A stretch of DNA of 64,000 nt from Proteus cibi (GTDB taxonomy: Bacteria > Pseudomonadota > Gammaproteobacteria > Enterobacterales > Enterobacteriaceae): the NCBI RefSeq assembly GCF_003144405.1, contig NZ_PENW01000015.1:124001-188000 (forward strand), read 5' to 3'. The translations under genes and the position numbers were made by a program. Shown here piece by piece: positions 10,118 to 19,043 of this stretch; the first letter of the stretch is position 1, and each line of letters opens with the position of its first letter. The notes beneath the pieces are model-generated. The model was not told the DNA's origin and ran no database searches. It saw nothing but the letters and a program-made list of their open reading frames with translations.

Positions 10118-10282
10118 ATGAAAAACGTCATTTTGTATGACTTTTACTTTATTGAATTTGTTGATTTATTTTTTCAGTTTTACGGCTCTGTTATACCTTT
10201 TATTTTTAGTTCTGTTATATTTTTTGGCGTAAAATACAAGCTAATCATTGATGAAGGTGTATTTGAAAGTCAATTTATTTAA
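10118..10282 (+). CDS. Possible small hydrophobic protein, 54 aa, downstream of a Fur box
   Basis: ATG 10118 opens a frame of 54 codons plus stop. It reads MKNVILYDFYFIEFVDLF at the start, is rich in Phe, Ile and Val, and has one hydrophobic stretch near residues 24-38. It lies in the otherwise empty stretch of about 500 bases between pqrA and hmuV, and the Fur box at 10041-10059 precedes it. Against it: no convincing ribosome binding site, no family recognised, and AT-rich DNA often gives Phe/Ile-rich frames by chance. Treat as a candidate only. Confidence 0.2.
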   Translation: MKNVILYDFYFIEFVDLFFQFYGSVIPFIFSSVIFFGVKYKLIIDEGVFESQFI

Positions 10283-10385
10283 CTAAGCATCGAAAAAATA
10301 ATATAAGAATTGCTAATCAATTGATGTGATATTACCTTCGCCAATTTATTTTCAATTGATAAGTTTATTGATAATAAATTACTAA

Positions 10386-10418
10386 GCCACCTCTTAGAAA
10401 ATAAGACTAAAAGGTGGC
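10386..10418 (-). terminator. Hairpin after hmuV, probable operon end
   Basis: GCCACCTCTTAG (10386-10397) and CTAAAAGGTGGC (10407-10418) form a 12-bp stem with one mismatched position. It lies 14 bp past the hmuV stop. The T run expected on the minus strand is weak, so this may stabilise the mRNA end rather than terminate. Confidence 0.45.
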
Positions 10419-10431
10419 GGGTAACAAAAAT

Positions 10432-11226
10432 TTAGCGACGTAGAAAGACTTGAGGATATAAATGTTCTGGATGAGTATTAACACTCACATCTGCGCCATA
10501 CCATTTCTGAATATTCTCTGTTGTGAGTACGCGGTGTGGCGTACCTTCACAAACTAGCTTACCTTGATGCAGTAATAAAACTCTATCGGCATAAAGAGAC
10601 GCTAGATTAAGATCATGCAAAATACAACACACCATAAGGTTTTGTGTTTTTGCCAATTGTTTTAATAAACGTAAGCTGTGTTGCTGGTGGTAAAGATCAA
10701 GTGCGGAGGTCGGTTCATCAAGGAACAATACGGCTTCTTGTGGTGTAGGGTGCCATAATTGCGCCAACACTCTAGCAAGTTGTACTCGTTGCTGTTCTCC
10801 TCCCGATAATTGACGATAGTCTCTATCTTTAAATTTTAAACAATCTGTTTGGAATAGTGCGGTTTCAATTGCGATTTTTTTATGTTGTTGTCCATGAGGC
10901 GTTCTCCCCATGGCAACCACTTCTTCGACTGAAAATGAAAACGAGAGCTGACTATTTTGTCGCATAACGGCACGGTTTTGCGCTAATTGTTGGCTATTCC
11001 ATTGTGAATAGGTTTTTTGTTTAAAATAACATTGCCCTTGTGTTGGTGTTGTATAGCCTGTTAATAAGCGTAATAGCGATGATTTTCCTGCGCCATTAGG
11101 ACCAATTATGGTAACAAACTCCCCAGCATTAAATGAAAGTGACACATCATCAATAATGGTTTTATTGCCAATTTGGTAAGTTAAATTATTTCCATAGAGT
11201 AATGGCGTGTTTTGTTTTTCAATCAT
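10432..11226 (-). CDS. hmuV: HmuV, heme ABC transporter ATPase
   Basis: ATP-binding subunit of the heme importer, about 264 aa. It shows Walker A GPNGAGKSS, the signature LSGGEQQRVQLAR, Walker B VLFLDEPTSALD and the switch histidine in CCILHDLNLA. The ATG at 11226 gives MIEKQNTP and overlaps the hmuU stop as ATGA, so I prefer it to the upstream in-frame ATG at 11262, which lies inside hmuU. It is the last gene of hemP-hmuR1-hmuR2-hmuSTUV. Confidence 0.93.
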   Translation of the reverse strand: MIEKQNTPLLYGNNLTYQIGNKTIIDDVSLSFNAGEFVTIIGPNGAGKSSLLRLLTGYTTPTQGQCYFKQKTYSQWNSQQLAQNRAVMRQNSQLSFSFSVEEVVAMGRTPHGQQHKKIAIETALFQTDCLKFKDRDYRQLSGGEQQRVQLARVLAQLWHPTPQEAVLFLDEPTSALDLYHQQHSLRLLKQLAKTQNLMVCCILHDLNLASLYADRVLLLHQGKLVCEGTPHRVLTTENIQKWYGADVSVNTHPEHLYPQVFLRR

Positions 11227-12227
11227 GACATTCTTCCTGCGGGTTGTCGTAAGATCAGCCAAAGGAAATAAGGGCCACCAATTAATCCTGTAATGAGCCC
11301 CACAGGGATTTCTGCTGGAGATACCAGTGTTCGTGATAATGTGTCAGCAGCGAGTAATAGTGTCGCACCACCTAAAATAGTGGCAGGTAATAGCCATACA
11401 TGATTACTACCAATACGCATACGAATAAGGTGTGGAACGACAAGTCCAATAAATCCAATAACACCACTTAGTGCGACAGCACAACCAATTAAAATGGCGC
11501 TAAGCAGTAACAAAATAAACTTGGTTCTTCTTACATTTAGTCCTAAGTAATGCGCTTCTTCATCACCAAGTTGTAATAGATTTAATTTATGGCTTTGCCA
11601 GCACGCTAAAATGCTGACAGGAATGATCACGAGGGTTGCAATGGATAAGGTTTTCCAGTCAATCTGGCTTAATGAACCCATCATCCAAAGTGAAAATTGA
11701 CGTAACTGTTGGTCGGTACTGATGTAACTTAATACACCAATAAAAGACATACATAGCGCATTGATAGCAATACCAGCAAGTAACAATCGCGCTAAATTTC
11801 CGTCACTCAATTGATGTAATGAGAAGATAATCATTGCCACAATTAAGCCGCCAATAAAGGCGGCGACAATATGACTGTAGAATACAAAGGCGGGCGAAAA
11901 AGAGAATGGTAGAATAATCACAATGGCAACCATTAGTGCTGCACCGCTACTAATACCAAGTAAACCAGGATCAGCTAATGAGTTTCTAAATAATCCCTGC
12001 ATTATTGCACCCGATATTGCTAAAGCGCCGCCAACAATAATGGCTAATAATACGCGTGGTAAACGGATATCTAGCCAAATTTGCCATTCCATATCATCAA
12101 AAGCGCTGTTCCATAATGTATGAAACGAAAGGGCTAATGCACCGCTATTCACAGAAATTAATGTAACAGTGGTGAGTAAAAAGAGTAAAACTAAAATACT
12201 CATCCACGGTGAACGAAAACGAGACAT
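11223..12227 (-). CDS. hmuU: HmuU, heme ABC transporter permease
   Basis: FecCD-family inner-membrane permease (334 aa) with about ten hydrophobic helices. Recognisable family motifs are RLPRVLLAIIVGGALAISG, NSLADPGLLGISSGAAL and GVIGFIGLVVPHLIRM; the last contains the segment that contacts the ATPase. It starts at the last base of the hmuT stop (TAATG) and overlaps hmuV at its own end. It moves heme delivered by HmuT into the cytoplasm. Confidence 0.94.
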   Translation of the reverse strand: MSRFRSPWMSILVLLFLLTTVTLISVNSGALALSFHTLWNSAFDDMEWQIWLDIRLPRVLLAIIVGGALAISGAIMQGLFRNSLADPGLLGISSGAALMVAIVIILPFSFSPAFVFYSHIVAAFIGGLIVAMIIFSLHQLSDGNLARLLLAGIAINALCMSFIGVLSYISTDQQLRQFSLWMMGSLSQIDWKTLSIATLVIIPVSILACWQSHKLNLLQLGDEEAHYLGLNVRRTKFILLLLSAILIGCAVALSGVIGFIGLVVPHLIRMRIGSNHVWLLPATILGGATLLLAADTLSRTLVSPAEIPVGLITGLIGGPYFLWLILRQPAGRMS

Positions 12228-13042
12228 TATTGCTCCAGTGCTTGACGAATTTGATGCATGACTTCTGGTGTTGAAAGGGTAAAGCCTAATAATCCCATGT
12301 CATCAACAACAACGTAATGCTTGTTTTTACCTGCTGGTGTGTATTTTATGCCAGGTAATTCCCACAATTTTTCAATTCCGCCAATACCTTTTATCCCTTC
12401 TTTGGTGACCAGTAAAATATCAGGTTGGCTTGCAATAACACCTTCTTGAGAAAGTGGACGATAGCTTGTAAACCCTTGCATCGCATTTTTACCACCAACC
12501 AGTGAAATAATGGTATCAGCCGCTGTATTTTGACCCGCAGCCATTGGAATAACACCACCATGACTCATGATATAAATGACTTTCTTATCGATAGGCGTGG
12601 TTGAAATTTTCTTGATAGAGAGGGCGAGTTGTTCTTTTAGTCGATTGCCTTCTTGTTCTTTGTTTAAAACAGTCGCAATGGTGTCTATTTTTTCATTAAT
12701 GGCTTCTAATGAATGTGTACCTGTAATCGTTTTAACAGCGACTCCCGCTTCTTTAATTCGACGTAATGCTAAAGAAGGACGAGCTAATTCGCTGGTAATA
12801 ATCAACGTTGGTTTGACTGATAAGATCCCTTCTGGGTTTAGCATTCGCATATAACCCACATCAGGAAGTGTTTTCACTTGTTCAGGAACTAAACTGGTGC
12901 TGTCTCTAGCAATAATCTGCTCGCCGGCACCTAATGCGAAAACAATTTCTGTAATATCACCACCAATAGTAACGATACGTTCATTCGCCGAAGTGATGAA
13001 AGATAGGGCGCTACACAGGATCAAAAGAAGCCATTTTTTCAT
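12227..13042 (-). CDS. hmuT: HmuT, periplasmic heme-binding protein
   Basis: Class III periplasmic binding protein (271 aa) with an N-terminal signal peptide ending near ITSANE, then RIVTIGGDITEIVFALGAG, typical of the heme-binding HmuT/ShuT group. Later motifs include LVGGKNAMQGFTSYRPLSQEG, the second-lobe region. A clear ribosome binding site (GGAGAA) precedes the ATG. It hands heme from the outer-membrane receptors to HmuUV. Confidence 0.93.
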   Translation of the reverse strand: MKKWLLLILCSALSFITSANERIVTIGGDITEIVFALGAGEQIIARDSTSLVPEQVKTLPDVGYMRMLNPEGILSVKPTLIITSELARPSLALRRIKEAGVAVKTITGTHSLEAINEKIDTIATVLNKEQEGNRLKEQLALSIKKISTTPIDKKVIYIMSHGGVIPMAAGQNTAADTIISLVGGKNAMQGFTSYRPLSQEGVIASQPDILLVTKEGIKGIGGIEKLWELPGIKYTPAGKNKHYVVVDDMGLLGFTLSTPEVMHQIRQALEQ

Positions 13043-13057
13043 TAAACCATTCTCCGA

Positions 13058-14107
13058 TTAGGCGATTTTAGTGAGAGAATTCACTTGTTCACGCCACTGT
13101 AGTTGCTCTGCAGTCCCTTCAGTGCGTTGTCCATAGAGTTGAGCAATTTGTTGCCCCTTGTTATCAAAGATTTCAAGGCTGGTAACAAATCCATCTTGAG
13201 TTGGTTTACGTGTTACCCAACTTTCTGCAATTTCACTTTCAATTAAATGAAGTGTAAAAGCAGGATTGAAAACGTTAATCCAAATTTGCTCGCTATTTTC
13301 AACTTGATGCGGTACTAGACGATCAATTTTGCCTGTGAAAATTTGTACACAGCCGCGACTACCGACAAATATCATGATCTCGTTTTGTGTTTCTTTAGCG
13401 AGCGCTAATAAAGTTTTCAGTGCGTTGTTATCAACTTGATAAGCAAGGTCATCAGGAACAGCTTTGAATGCCTGTTGGCGACTTAAGTTATTTTCTTTTA
13501 GTAATTTGAAGAATTGGTGAACGTCAGTCATTGAACGCCATTGTTGTTCAAGTTGTTCTGCTAATTCATTACTAACAGGCGTGTTTGAGTATGGTTTAAC
13601 AGGCGTGATGTCGAGAGCAGGATTATCTTCCAATAAGAATGATTGAATAAGTGCATCCCATTCATCCATATTCGTGTTATCTGTCGCATAGACTTTATGT
13701 AATGCATCACCATGCATATCAAAGAATTGAATGCTATAACGTGTTCCTTTTGATGTTTCTTCGGCAAGTGCAAAAATGCTTGACCAATAAGCGAAGAAAA
13801 AGCGTAAATCCATTGCACGCGGATTTAAGATTAAGCCAGCGTGATCGTTAAAACGGGCATTGGTATATTCACCAAGGTGTTCATGAACGGCAATATCATT
13901 ACGAGTAATCGCTTTGACTTCACCTACCTTACTTAACGCTTTTAATAATTCTTGTACATCATTGCGTAGACGTTTTGCATCGTGTCCTACACGGGCGTAA
14001 GTGAGTTCAGCTTCACTGACATTTAAATAAGCCGCGAGATCTCGTGCATACGATGCTTTTTTGTCCGCTTTAGCTTGCAGGTAGCTCTCATAAAGAGATT
14101 TATTCAC
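13058..14107 (-). CDS. hmuS: HmuS, cytoplasmic heme-handling/degrading protein
   Basis: HemS/ChuS-family protein of about 349 aa with two similar halves. The start is taken as GTG 14107, 6 bases after an AGGAG ribosome binding site; it gives NKSLYESYLQAKADKK, which aligns with the start of Yersinia HemS. A longer ATG frame (14149) overlaps the end of hmuR2 and adds 14 residues not seen in the family. The protein binds incoming heme and helps store it or release its iron. It sits between the receptor genes and the ABC importer. Confidence 0.92.
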   Translation of the reverse strand: MNKSLYESYLQAKADKKASYARDLAAYLNVSEAELTYARVGHDAKRLRNDVQELLKALSKVGEVKAITRNDIAVHEHLGEYTNARFNDHAGLILNPRAMDLRFFFAYWSSIFALAEETSKGTRYSIQFFDMHGDALHKVYATDNTNMDEWDALIQSFLLEDNPALDITPVKPYSNTPVSNELAEQLEQQWRSMTDVHQFFKLLKENNLSRQQAFKAVPDDLAYQVDNNALKTLLALAKETQNEIMIFVGSRGCVQIFTGKIDRLVPHQVENSEQIWINVFNPAFTLHLIESEIAESWVTRKPTQDGFVTSLEIFDNKGQQIAQLYGQRTEGTAEQLQWREQVNSLTKIA

Positions 14108-14142
14108 AGAAACTCCTATTATCTCGTTGATTTTATTGTTTA

Positions 14143-16167
14143 TTACCATTGATAACTCACAAGTACTTTTGCATTTCGGCCTTCTTGAGGAATACCCGCA
14201 GAAGAGTAATAAGTTTTATCAAATGCGTTACTCAGTACAAATGAGGTTGTCAGCCCTTTTAATGAGGCATCACCTTCATAACGAAGGTAAAAATCATTAA
14301 CGCCATAGCCTGCTTGTTGGTGATTGGTTGAGCGATTAAAACGGTCATGCTTGGTAAAGTCCGTTTTTTTGGTAAATTGACCAACCCAACCGACGGAAAA
14401 ATCCGTACTCGGTACAGGAACATCAAAGCGACTGGTTAATGTATCTGGCTCAATTGAAGTTATTGAGGCATTAGTCGCATTGTCTTTCCCTTTGGTATGG
14501 TTGTAGGCTAAATCCCAATTGAAGAATTTCGATTGGTAGCTCATAGAAACATCCCATCCCCAAATAGTTGCTCTTGATATATTTGTTGACTGTGTATATC
14601 CCTGAAAAATAGCAACATCTGCATCAATATAATCTTTTGCGCGAGTATTGAAATGGGCTGCTTTAATTTTCAGATTATCATTATTAGATAATAAGTCGTC
14701 GAATTGGAAACCAAATCCATATTCAGTAGTTGAATTGGTTTCGGGCTTTAAATTAGGATTTGGACGCCAATAGTTTGTGGGTGTGCCGGGGAATGGTGCA
14801 TCAAAATGTTTCGCATCATTATACATCTCACCTAAAGTTGGTGCTCTAAATGCCTGTGAGTAAGAAGTGTAAAGCATTGACCAATCCGTCGGTGTGATAC
14901 TGATTGCTCCTTTTGATGACCATTTATCCGCAGTAATGTCATCATAACGATCGTTTTGGCTTTTATATTTGTCAAAACGCGTTCCTAAAATTAAGGAGAC
15001 AGGCAAATCACGTAAAGTGATTTCGTCTTGCACCCAACCTGATATAAACCGAATATCAGCTTGTGGGAAGCTTTCGGCATTTTTGCTTGGTGATTGTTTC
15101 TGTTTATAAACCTCACCACCATAAGTTAATCCATGTGACGCAAAGCTATTTGTACCAATTTGTGAGCGGTTTTCGAGTTTTACGCCATAGGTTTTTTGTT
15201 CTCGACCTTCAAATCCTTTTTGTATCGTTTTAGCATTGATATCAACTTCACTGTAATAAGCCTGTGTTTTCAAATTAATCCACTGCTGATCTAAAGGTGC
15301 AAATTGATAGGTTAACTGAACATCTTTTTGTGTTGTGGTGCGATCAGTTTCTACATTAGCAAATGTAGGATTTGAGGGAACTTGAGGGTTTTTAGGTTGA
15401 TTTGTATTGTTATGGTAATAACGGAACTGCCCACTTAACGTGTTGCTATCATCAATTAGCCAGCGCCCTTTAGAAAGAAGATTAATAATGGTTTCGTCAT
15501 TTTGAGCGTGATAACCACCACCATAACGGGTATCACCTTTATCGCGAGCTGATAATGAGACCAGTCCATCAAGGTTATCGTGCCTACCAAAAGCGGTAAC
15601 ACCTAAACCTTGGCTATGTTGAGCGGTATTACCAAGACCAGTAACACGTACGCCACCTTGTTCATTTCTTGAAATCAGATCGCTAGCATCAACTGTATCG
15701 TAAGCGATAACCCCCCCAAGAGCACCACTACCATATAAAAGAGCAGAAGGACCACGGACAACTTCAACTTGTTTTATAAGCAGAGGGTCGACAAAAATAC
15801 TGTCAATATGACCGGTATCTGTTCCTTGGCGAACGCCATCTACAAGTGTCAGTATTCCATTCTTATTGTACCCACGCATACTGATGGTTTCACCATTAGT
15901 ACGACCTGCGCCTGAAATTGAAATGCCGGGTACATGGCGAAGTAATTCAGAAGCACTTCCTGCGGTTTCTGACAACGCATTGTTATTTTTTATAACTGTT
16001 GACATCATCGGTAGTGTAAAGCTATCACGCTCATTACCCGTCGCATAAACTGTAAGCACCTCTTGTTTCTTCTCATTAGTTTGCGTCTTTTCTTGAGCAG
16101 ACACACAAGCAGAAGAAACGGCAATTGCCAGTAAACTGAACTTAACCAATAGGAATGACTGAGACAT
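14143..16167 (-). CDS. hmuR2: HmuR2, TonB-dependent outer-membrane heme receptor
   Basis: TonB-dependent receptor of 674 aa with a signal peptide ending near ACVSAQ, a TonB box (EVLTVYA), a plug domain (MRGYNKNGILTLVDGVRQG) and a 22-strand barrel ending in the aromatic residue W of VSYQW. The heme-receptor signature is present: AFRAPTLGEMY and NPNLKPE, the FRAP/NPNL boxes. It is the second of two adjacent related receptors; the pair matches my recollection of the hmuR1R2STUV operon in P. mirabilis, from which I take the names. Confidence 0.9.
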   Translation of the reverse strand: MSQSFLLVKFSLLAIAVSSACVSAQEKTQTNEKKQEVLTVYATGNERDSFTLPMMSTVIKNNNALSETAGSASELLRHVPGISISGAGRTNGETISMRGYNKNGILTLVDGVRQGTDTGHIDSIFVDPLLIKQVEVVRGPSALLYGSGALGGVIAYDTVDASDLISRNEQGGVRVTGLGNTAQHSQGLGVTAFGRHDNLDGLVSLSARDKGDTRYGGGYHAQNDETIINLLSKGRWLIDDSNTLSGQFRYYHNNTNQPKNPQVPSNPTFANVETDRTTTQKDVQLTYQFAPLDQQWINLKTQAYYSEVDINAKTIQKGFEGREQKTYGVKLENRSQIGTNSFASHGLTYGGEVYKQKQSPSKNAESFPQADIRFISGWVQDEITLRDLPVSLILGTRFDKYKSQNDRYDDITADKWSSKGAISITPTDWSMLYTSYSQAFRAPTLGEMYNDAKHFDAPFPGTPTNYWRPNPNLKPETNSTTEYGFGFQFDDLLSNNDNLKIKAAHFNTRAKDYIDADVAIFQGYTQSTNISRATIWGWDVSMSYQSKFFNWDLAYNHTKGKDNATNASITSIEPDTLTSRFDVPVPSTDFSVGWVGQFTKKTDFTKHDRFNRSTNHQQAGYGVNDFYLRYEGDASLKGLTTSFVLSNAFDKTYYSSAGIPQEGRNAKVLVSYQW

Positions 16168-16237
16168 GCAGATGGATCTCCGTTATTTAATGGGCTGTTA
16201 AATACAGCCCTTTGTTATGTAAATTATTGCTCCTCAT

Positions 16238-18412
16238 TTACCAGCGATAACTGATGGACATTTTGATATTTCGACCTTCTTGTGGCACACCTAATGCTGA
16301 GAAATATTCTCGATTAAACGCATTGGCGAGCACTAACGCGGCTTGAATATCTTTATTGTTTTGAGATTGATAACTAATTGAAAAGTCGTGAATACCATAA
16401 CCTGGGTATTGGGTGATCAGTTCTTGCATTCGATTTGTGGTTTTGCCTTTTACGTGAGGAGCACGGCCTTTATGTGTGCCTTTATTGGCGGTAGCACTGG
16501 CAAATTTGCCCGACCACCCTAATGAAAACGGGGTTTTTGCGACAGGAAGTTGAATAAAGGTCGTCAGTATTTCTGGGCGAACAGGCGAAATTGTTTCATG
16601 TGTGGTTAACTCAAGAGTATGAGTACGGTTGTAGCTTAAGCCCATTGAAAAATAAGGATGGGTATAGCGTAAACTCACGTCGATACCGTCAATTAATGCT
16701 TTAGGAATATTAAAAGCTTGTAAGTTAAGCATGCCTGCCATGGATTTATTATGCCAAGGACCATAAGTAATGTAATTCATTGACTTAGTGTCAAAATAAG
16801 CAGCTTTTAAAATAAGTTTATCTTGTTGTGATAAAAGCTGTTTAAATGAGAAATCAGCGCCATATTCCCAAGTGCTATTTCTTTCTGGTTTTAAGTTTGG
16901 GTTGGGTACCCAATGCGCATTAAAAAAACCAGCTTTAAAATGAAATGAATCATTAAACATTTCATTTAAGGTTGGTGCGCGAAACGCAGTTGAGTAGGTA
17001 GAATAAAGCTGTAACCAACGAGTTGGTGTGAATGCTAGCGTGATATTTTCAGTTGTTCCGCGATAACGGGATGCATGTTTTTCTGCTTGTAATGTTTTAG
17101 ACGAAAATTTATTGAAGAAAGGATCAAGCCCTTTGCCAGGGATATTTTTGTAATAGTGATAACGTATACCGGTTGTGAGTGTAAGAGGGAGTGACGGTGT
17201 GCTGAGAGAACTTTGCAACCAACCTGCAATATAATTCATTTTCGCTAAAGGAAAATTTTTTGCTTGTTCATTTGACTGCATTTTCTGCTGATAAGCTTCT
17301 GAACCTATCGTTATGGATTGTTTTAGAGCGTCAGACCATAAAATATCCGCGTGATCCTCTAATTTTATGCCATAGGTTGATTGTGTCCGTGACTCGTATG
17401 TACCTATTTTTCCTTGGATATTCTTTTTTAAATCTGACGCTGTTAATTTAGTATCCGTTAAAAAGGATTGGTTAATATTAAACTGTGAATAGTAAAGATA
17501 AGTGGTTAAATCTAACCATGAATTTGTATCAGATACATAGTGGTGAGTGAGCGCATAATTTTTTTGCTGAGTGTCGCGCTGCATTTGATTACTGTCATTC
17601 TTGCCAAATCCGCCCATTCGATGCAGTACTTCGCGTTGTTCACCTGAATTATCATAATGACGGGCTGAAAGAATAAGTGTTTGATTTTCAGTTGGATAAA
17701 AATACGTTTTTGCAAAGAAATTTTTAATATGCTCGTGATTTTCTAATTTATCACCATTAGCAAGACGAATAGGACCACGTTGACGTTGGTTATACGCAAA
17801 TAAGCCTTCTACAATATCGTGTCTTGCTGCAATAATGCCACCATAAGAAAAATGGCGATCTGCCGATGAAACTGAGCTAAATAGTTTTGCGCCTAATTTT
17901 TTATCTGTGCTTAATATGGATTGAGGATCAAGAGTATTAAACGCAACAACCCCTCCCATAGCACCTGCACCATGCAAAATGGATGCTGAACCATGTTTTA
18001 CATCAACTCGTTTAATTAAAGAAGGATCAAGAAAGATACCGCCTAAATTATTTATGGTGTTTTCTAGTGGCTGATAAATACCATCAACGAGGATCTTGAT
18101 ACCTTTTTGGTCGTATCCTCGCATCAAAATATTCGCGCCATTCGTGATACCTGTTCCTGATAACGTCACACCAGCAACATCTTTTAACATTTCACCAGAA
18201 GTTGATGCCGTTTGTGCTTTAGCCGAAGAAGTATCAATAACAGAGTGAAAGTCTGAGGCGAGATTGTCGTTATAGCCAATAACAGTGAGAGCTTCCGTGC
18301 TACTATTTTCAGGGTGTGCAGAGGCAATAGGGGAATACAACAGACAAAGCGCTGTTGCTATACCTGAATATTTGAAATGTTTTTTCAGCATACGCATACC
18401 ATAAATGTCCAT
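16238..18412 (-). CDS. hmuR1: HmuR1, TonB-dependent outer-membrane heme receptor
   Basis: TonB-dependent receptor of 724 aa. After a signal sequence (about residues 1-32, ending PIASAHPEN) comes a TonB box (EALTVIGY), a plug with MRGYDQKGIKILVDG, and a barrel with the heme-receptor boxes AFRAPTLNEMF and NPNLKPE, ending SISYRW. The first ATG follows an AAGGA ribosome binding site. It is clearly a paralogue of hmuR2 but about 50 residues longer and well diverged, so the two may prefer different heme sources. It follows hemP and the Fur box. Confidence 0.9.
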   Translation of the reverse strand: MDIYGMRMLKKHFKYSGIATALCLLYSPIASAHPENSSTEALTVIGYNDNLASDFHSVIDTSSAKAQTASTSGEMLKDVAGVTLSGTGITNGANILMRGYDQKGIKILVDGIYQPLENTINNLGGIFLDPSLIKRVDVKHGSASILHGAGAMGGVVAFNTLDPQSILSTDKKLGAKLFSSVSSADRHFSYGGIIAARHDIVEGLFAYNQRQRGPIRLANGDKLENHEHIKNFFAKTYFYPTENQTLILSARHYDNSGEQREVLHRMGGFGKNDSNQMQRDTQQKNYALTHHYVSDTNSWLDLTTYLYYSQFNINQSFLTDTKLTASDLKKNIQGKIGTYESRTQSTYGIKLEDHADILWSDALKQSITIGSEAYQQKMQSNEQAKNFPLAKMNYIAGWLQSSLSTPSLPLTLTTGIRYHYYKNIPGKGLDPFFNKFSSKTLQAEKHASRYRGTTENITLAFTPTRWLQLYSTYSTAFRAPTLNEMFNDSFHFKAGFFNAHWVPNPNLKPERNSTWEYGADFSFKQLLSQQDKLILKAAYFDTKSMNYITYGPWHNKSMAGMLNLQAFNIPKALIDGIDVSLRYTHPYFSMGLSYNRTHTLELTTHETISPVRPEILTTFIQLPVAKTPFSLGWSGKFASATANKGTHKGRAPHVKGKTTNRMQELITQYPGYGIHDFSISYQSQNNKDIQAALVLANAFNREYFSALGVPQEGRNIKMSISYRW

Positions 18413-18493
18413 AAAAAATCCTTGTATATGGAGTTATTTAGCTGGCTGCCTAGCTGAGGGGGTAGGTGGCTTGCAAGTTATTGTCAAAAATGA

Positions 18494-18676
18494 TTATTTA
18501 GTCAGGATTAATTTTCCTGCCTTTGTTTGACGCAGTTGATACAATTCTCCGTTATGTTGAATGTAAACCACGCCATCTTTACCTAATAACTCAACGCTAT
18601 TAATCGATTGAATTATTAAAGAATGAGAGTTCTGCCTGATTAAAGAATTATCCAAATTATTAGCTTTTTTATTCAT
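18494..18676 (-). CDS. hemP: HemP, hemin uptake protein (YdiE family)
   Basis: Small protein of 60 aa ending YQLRQTKAGKLILTK, the conserved HemP/HmuP C-terminus, preceded by SVELLGKDGVVYIQHNGE. HemP proteins are found at the head of heme uptake operons, and in some bacteria act as activators of the receptor gene. In E. coli the homologue ydiE lies next to aroH, as here, which supports orthology. It is the first gene after the Fur box at 18703-18721 and precedes hmuR1 by about 80 bp. Confidence 0.88.
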   Translation of the reverse strand: MNKKANNLDNSLIRQNSHSLIIQSINSVELLGKDGVVYIQHNGELYQLRQTKAGKLILTK

Positions 18677-18702
18677 AACATACTAAGAGTAATAAGCGTT
18701 AT

Positions 18703-18721
18703 CATTATGATAATCATTATC
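18703..18721 (-). promoter_or_regulatory. Fur box controlling hemP-hmu operon
   Basis: These 19 bases match the Fur consensus at 17 positions, and a second overlapping half-site extends it to the left (GTTATCATTATGA). It is 27 bp upstream of the hemP start. This places the operon under iron repression. Confidence 0.88.
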
Positions 18722-18785
18722 GTTAACAAAAATATTTAGACAAGCTTTTTTTAACATAAATCGGTTAATTTACGTCATATTGTGA

Positions 18786-18965
<180 letters not shown>

Positions 18966-18995
18966 CACAAATGGTCTTGTGTGAATGACACAATA

Positions 18996-19023
18996 AAAAA
19001 GGAGAGTAAAGACTCTCCTTTTT
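18996..19023 (-). terminator. Bidirectional terminator after aroH
   Basis: Stem AAAAAGGAGAGT / ACTCTCCTTTTT (18996-19007 and 19012-19023) with an AAAG loop and T runs on both strands. It ends aroH transcripts. Confidence 0.85.
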
Positions 19024-19043
19024 GCTATTTATGAGTATTTAGC

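Noticed and set aside
10041..10200. RyhB-type small RNA downstream of the Fur box
   Set aside because: No RyhB core sequence and no terminator hairpin are visible on either strand within 200 bases.
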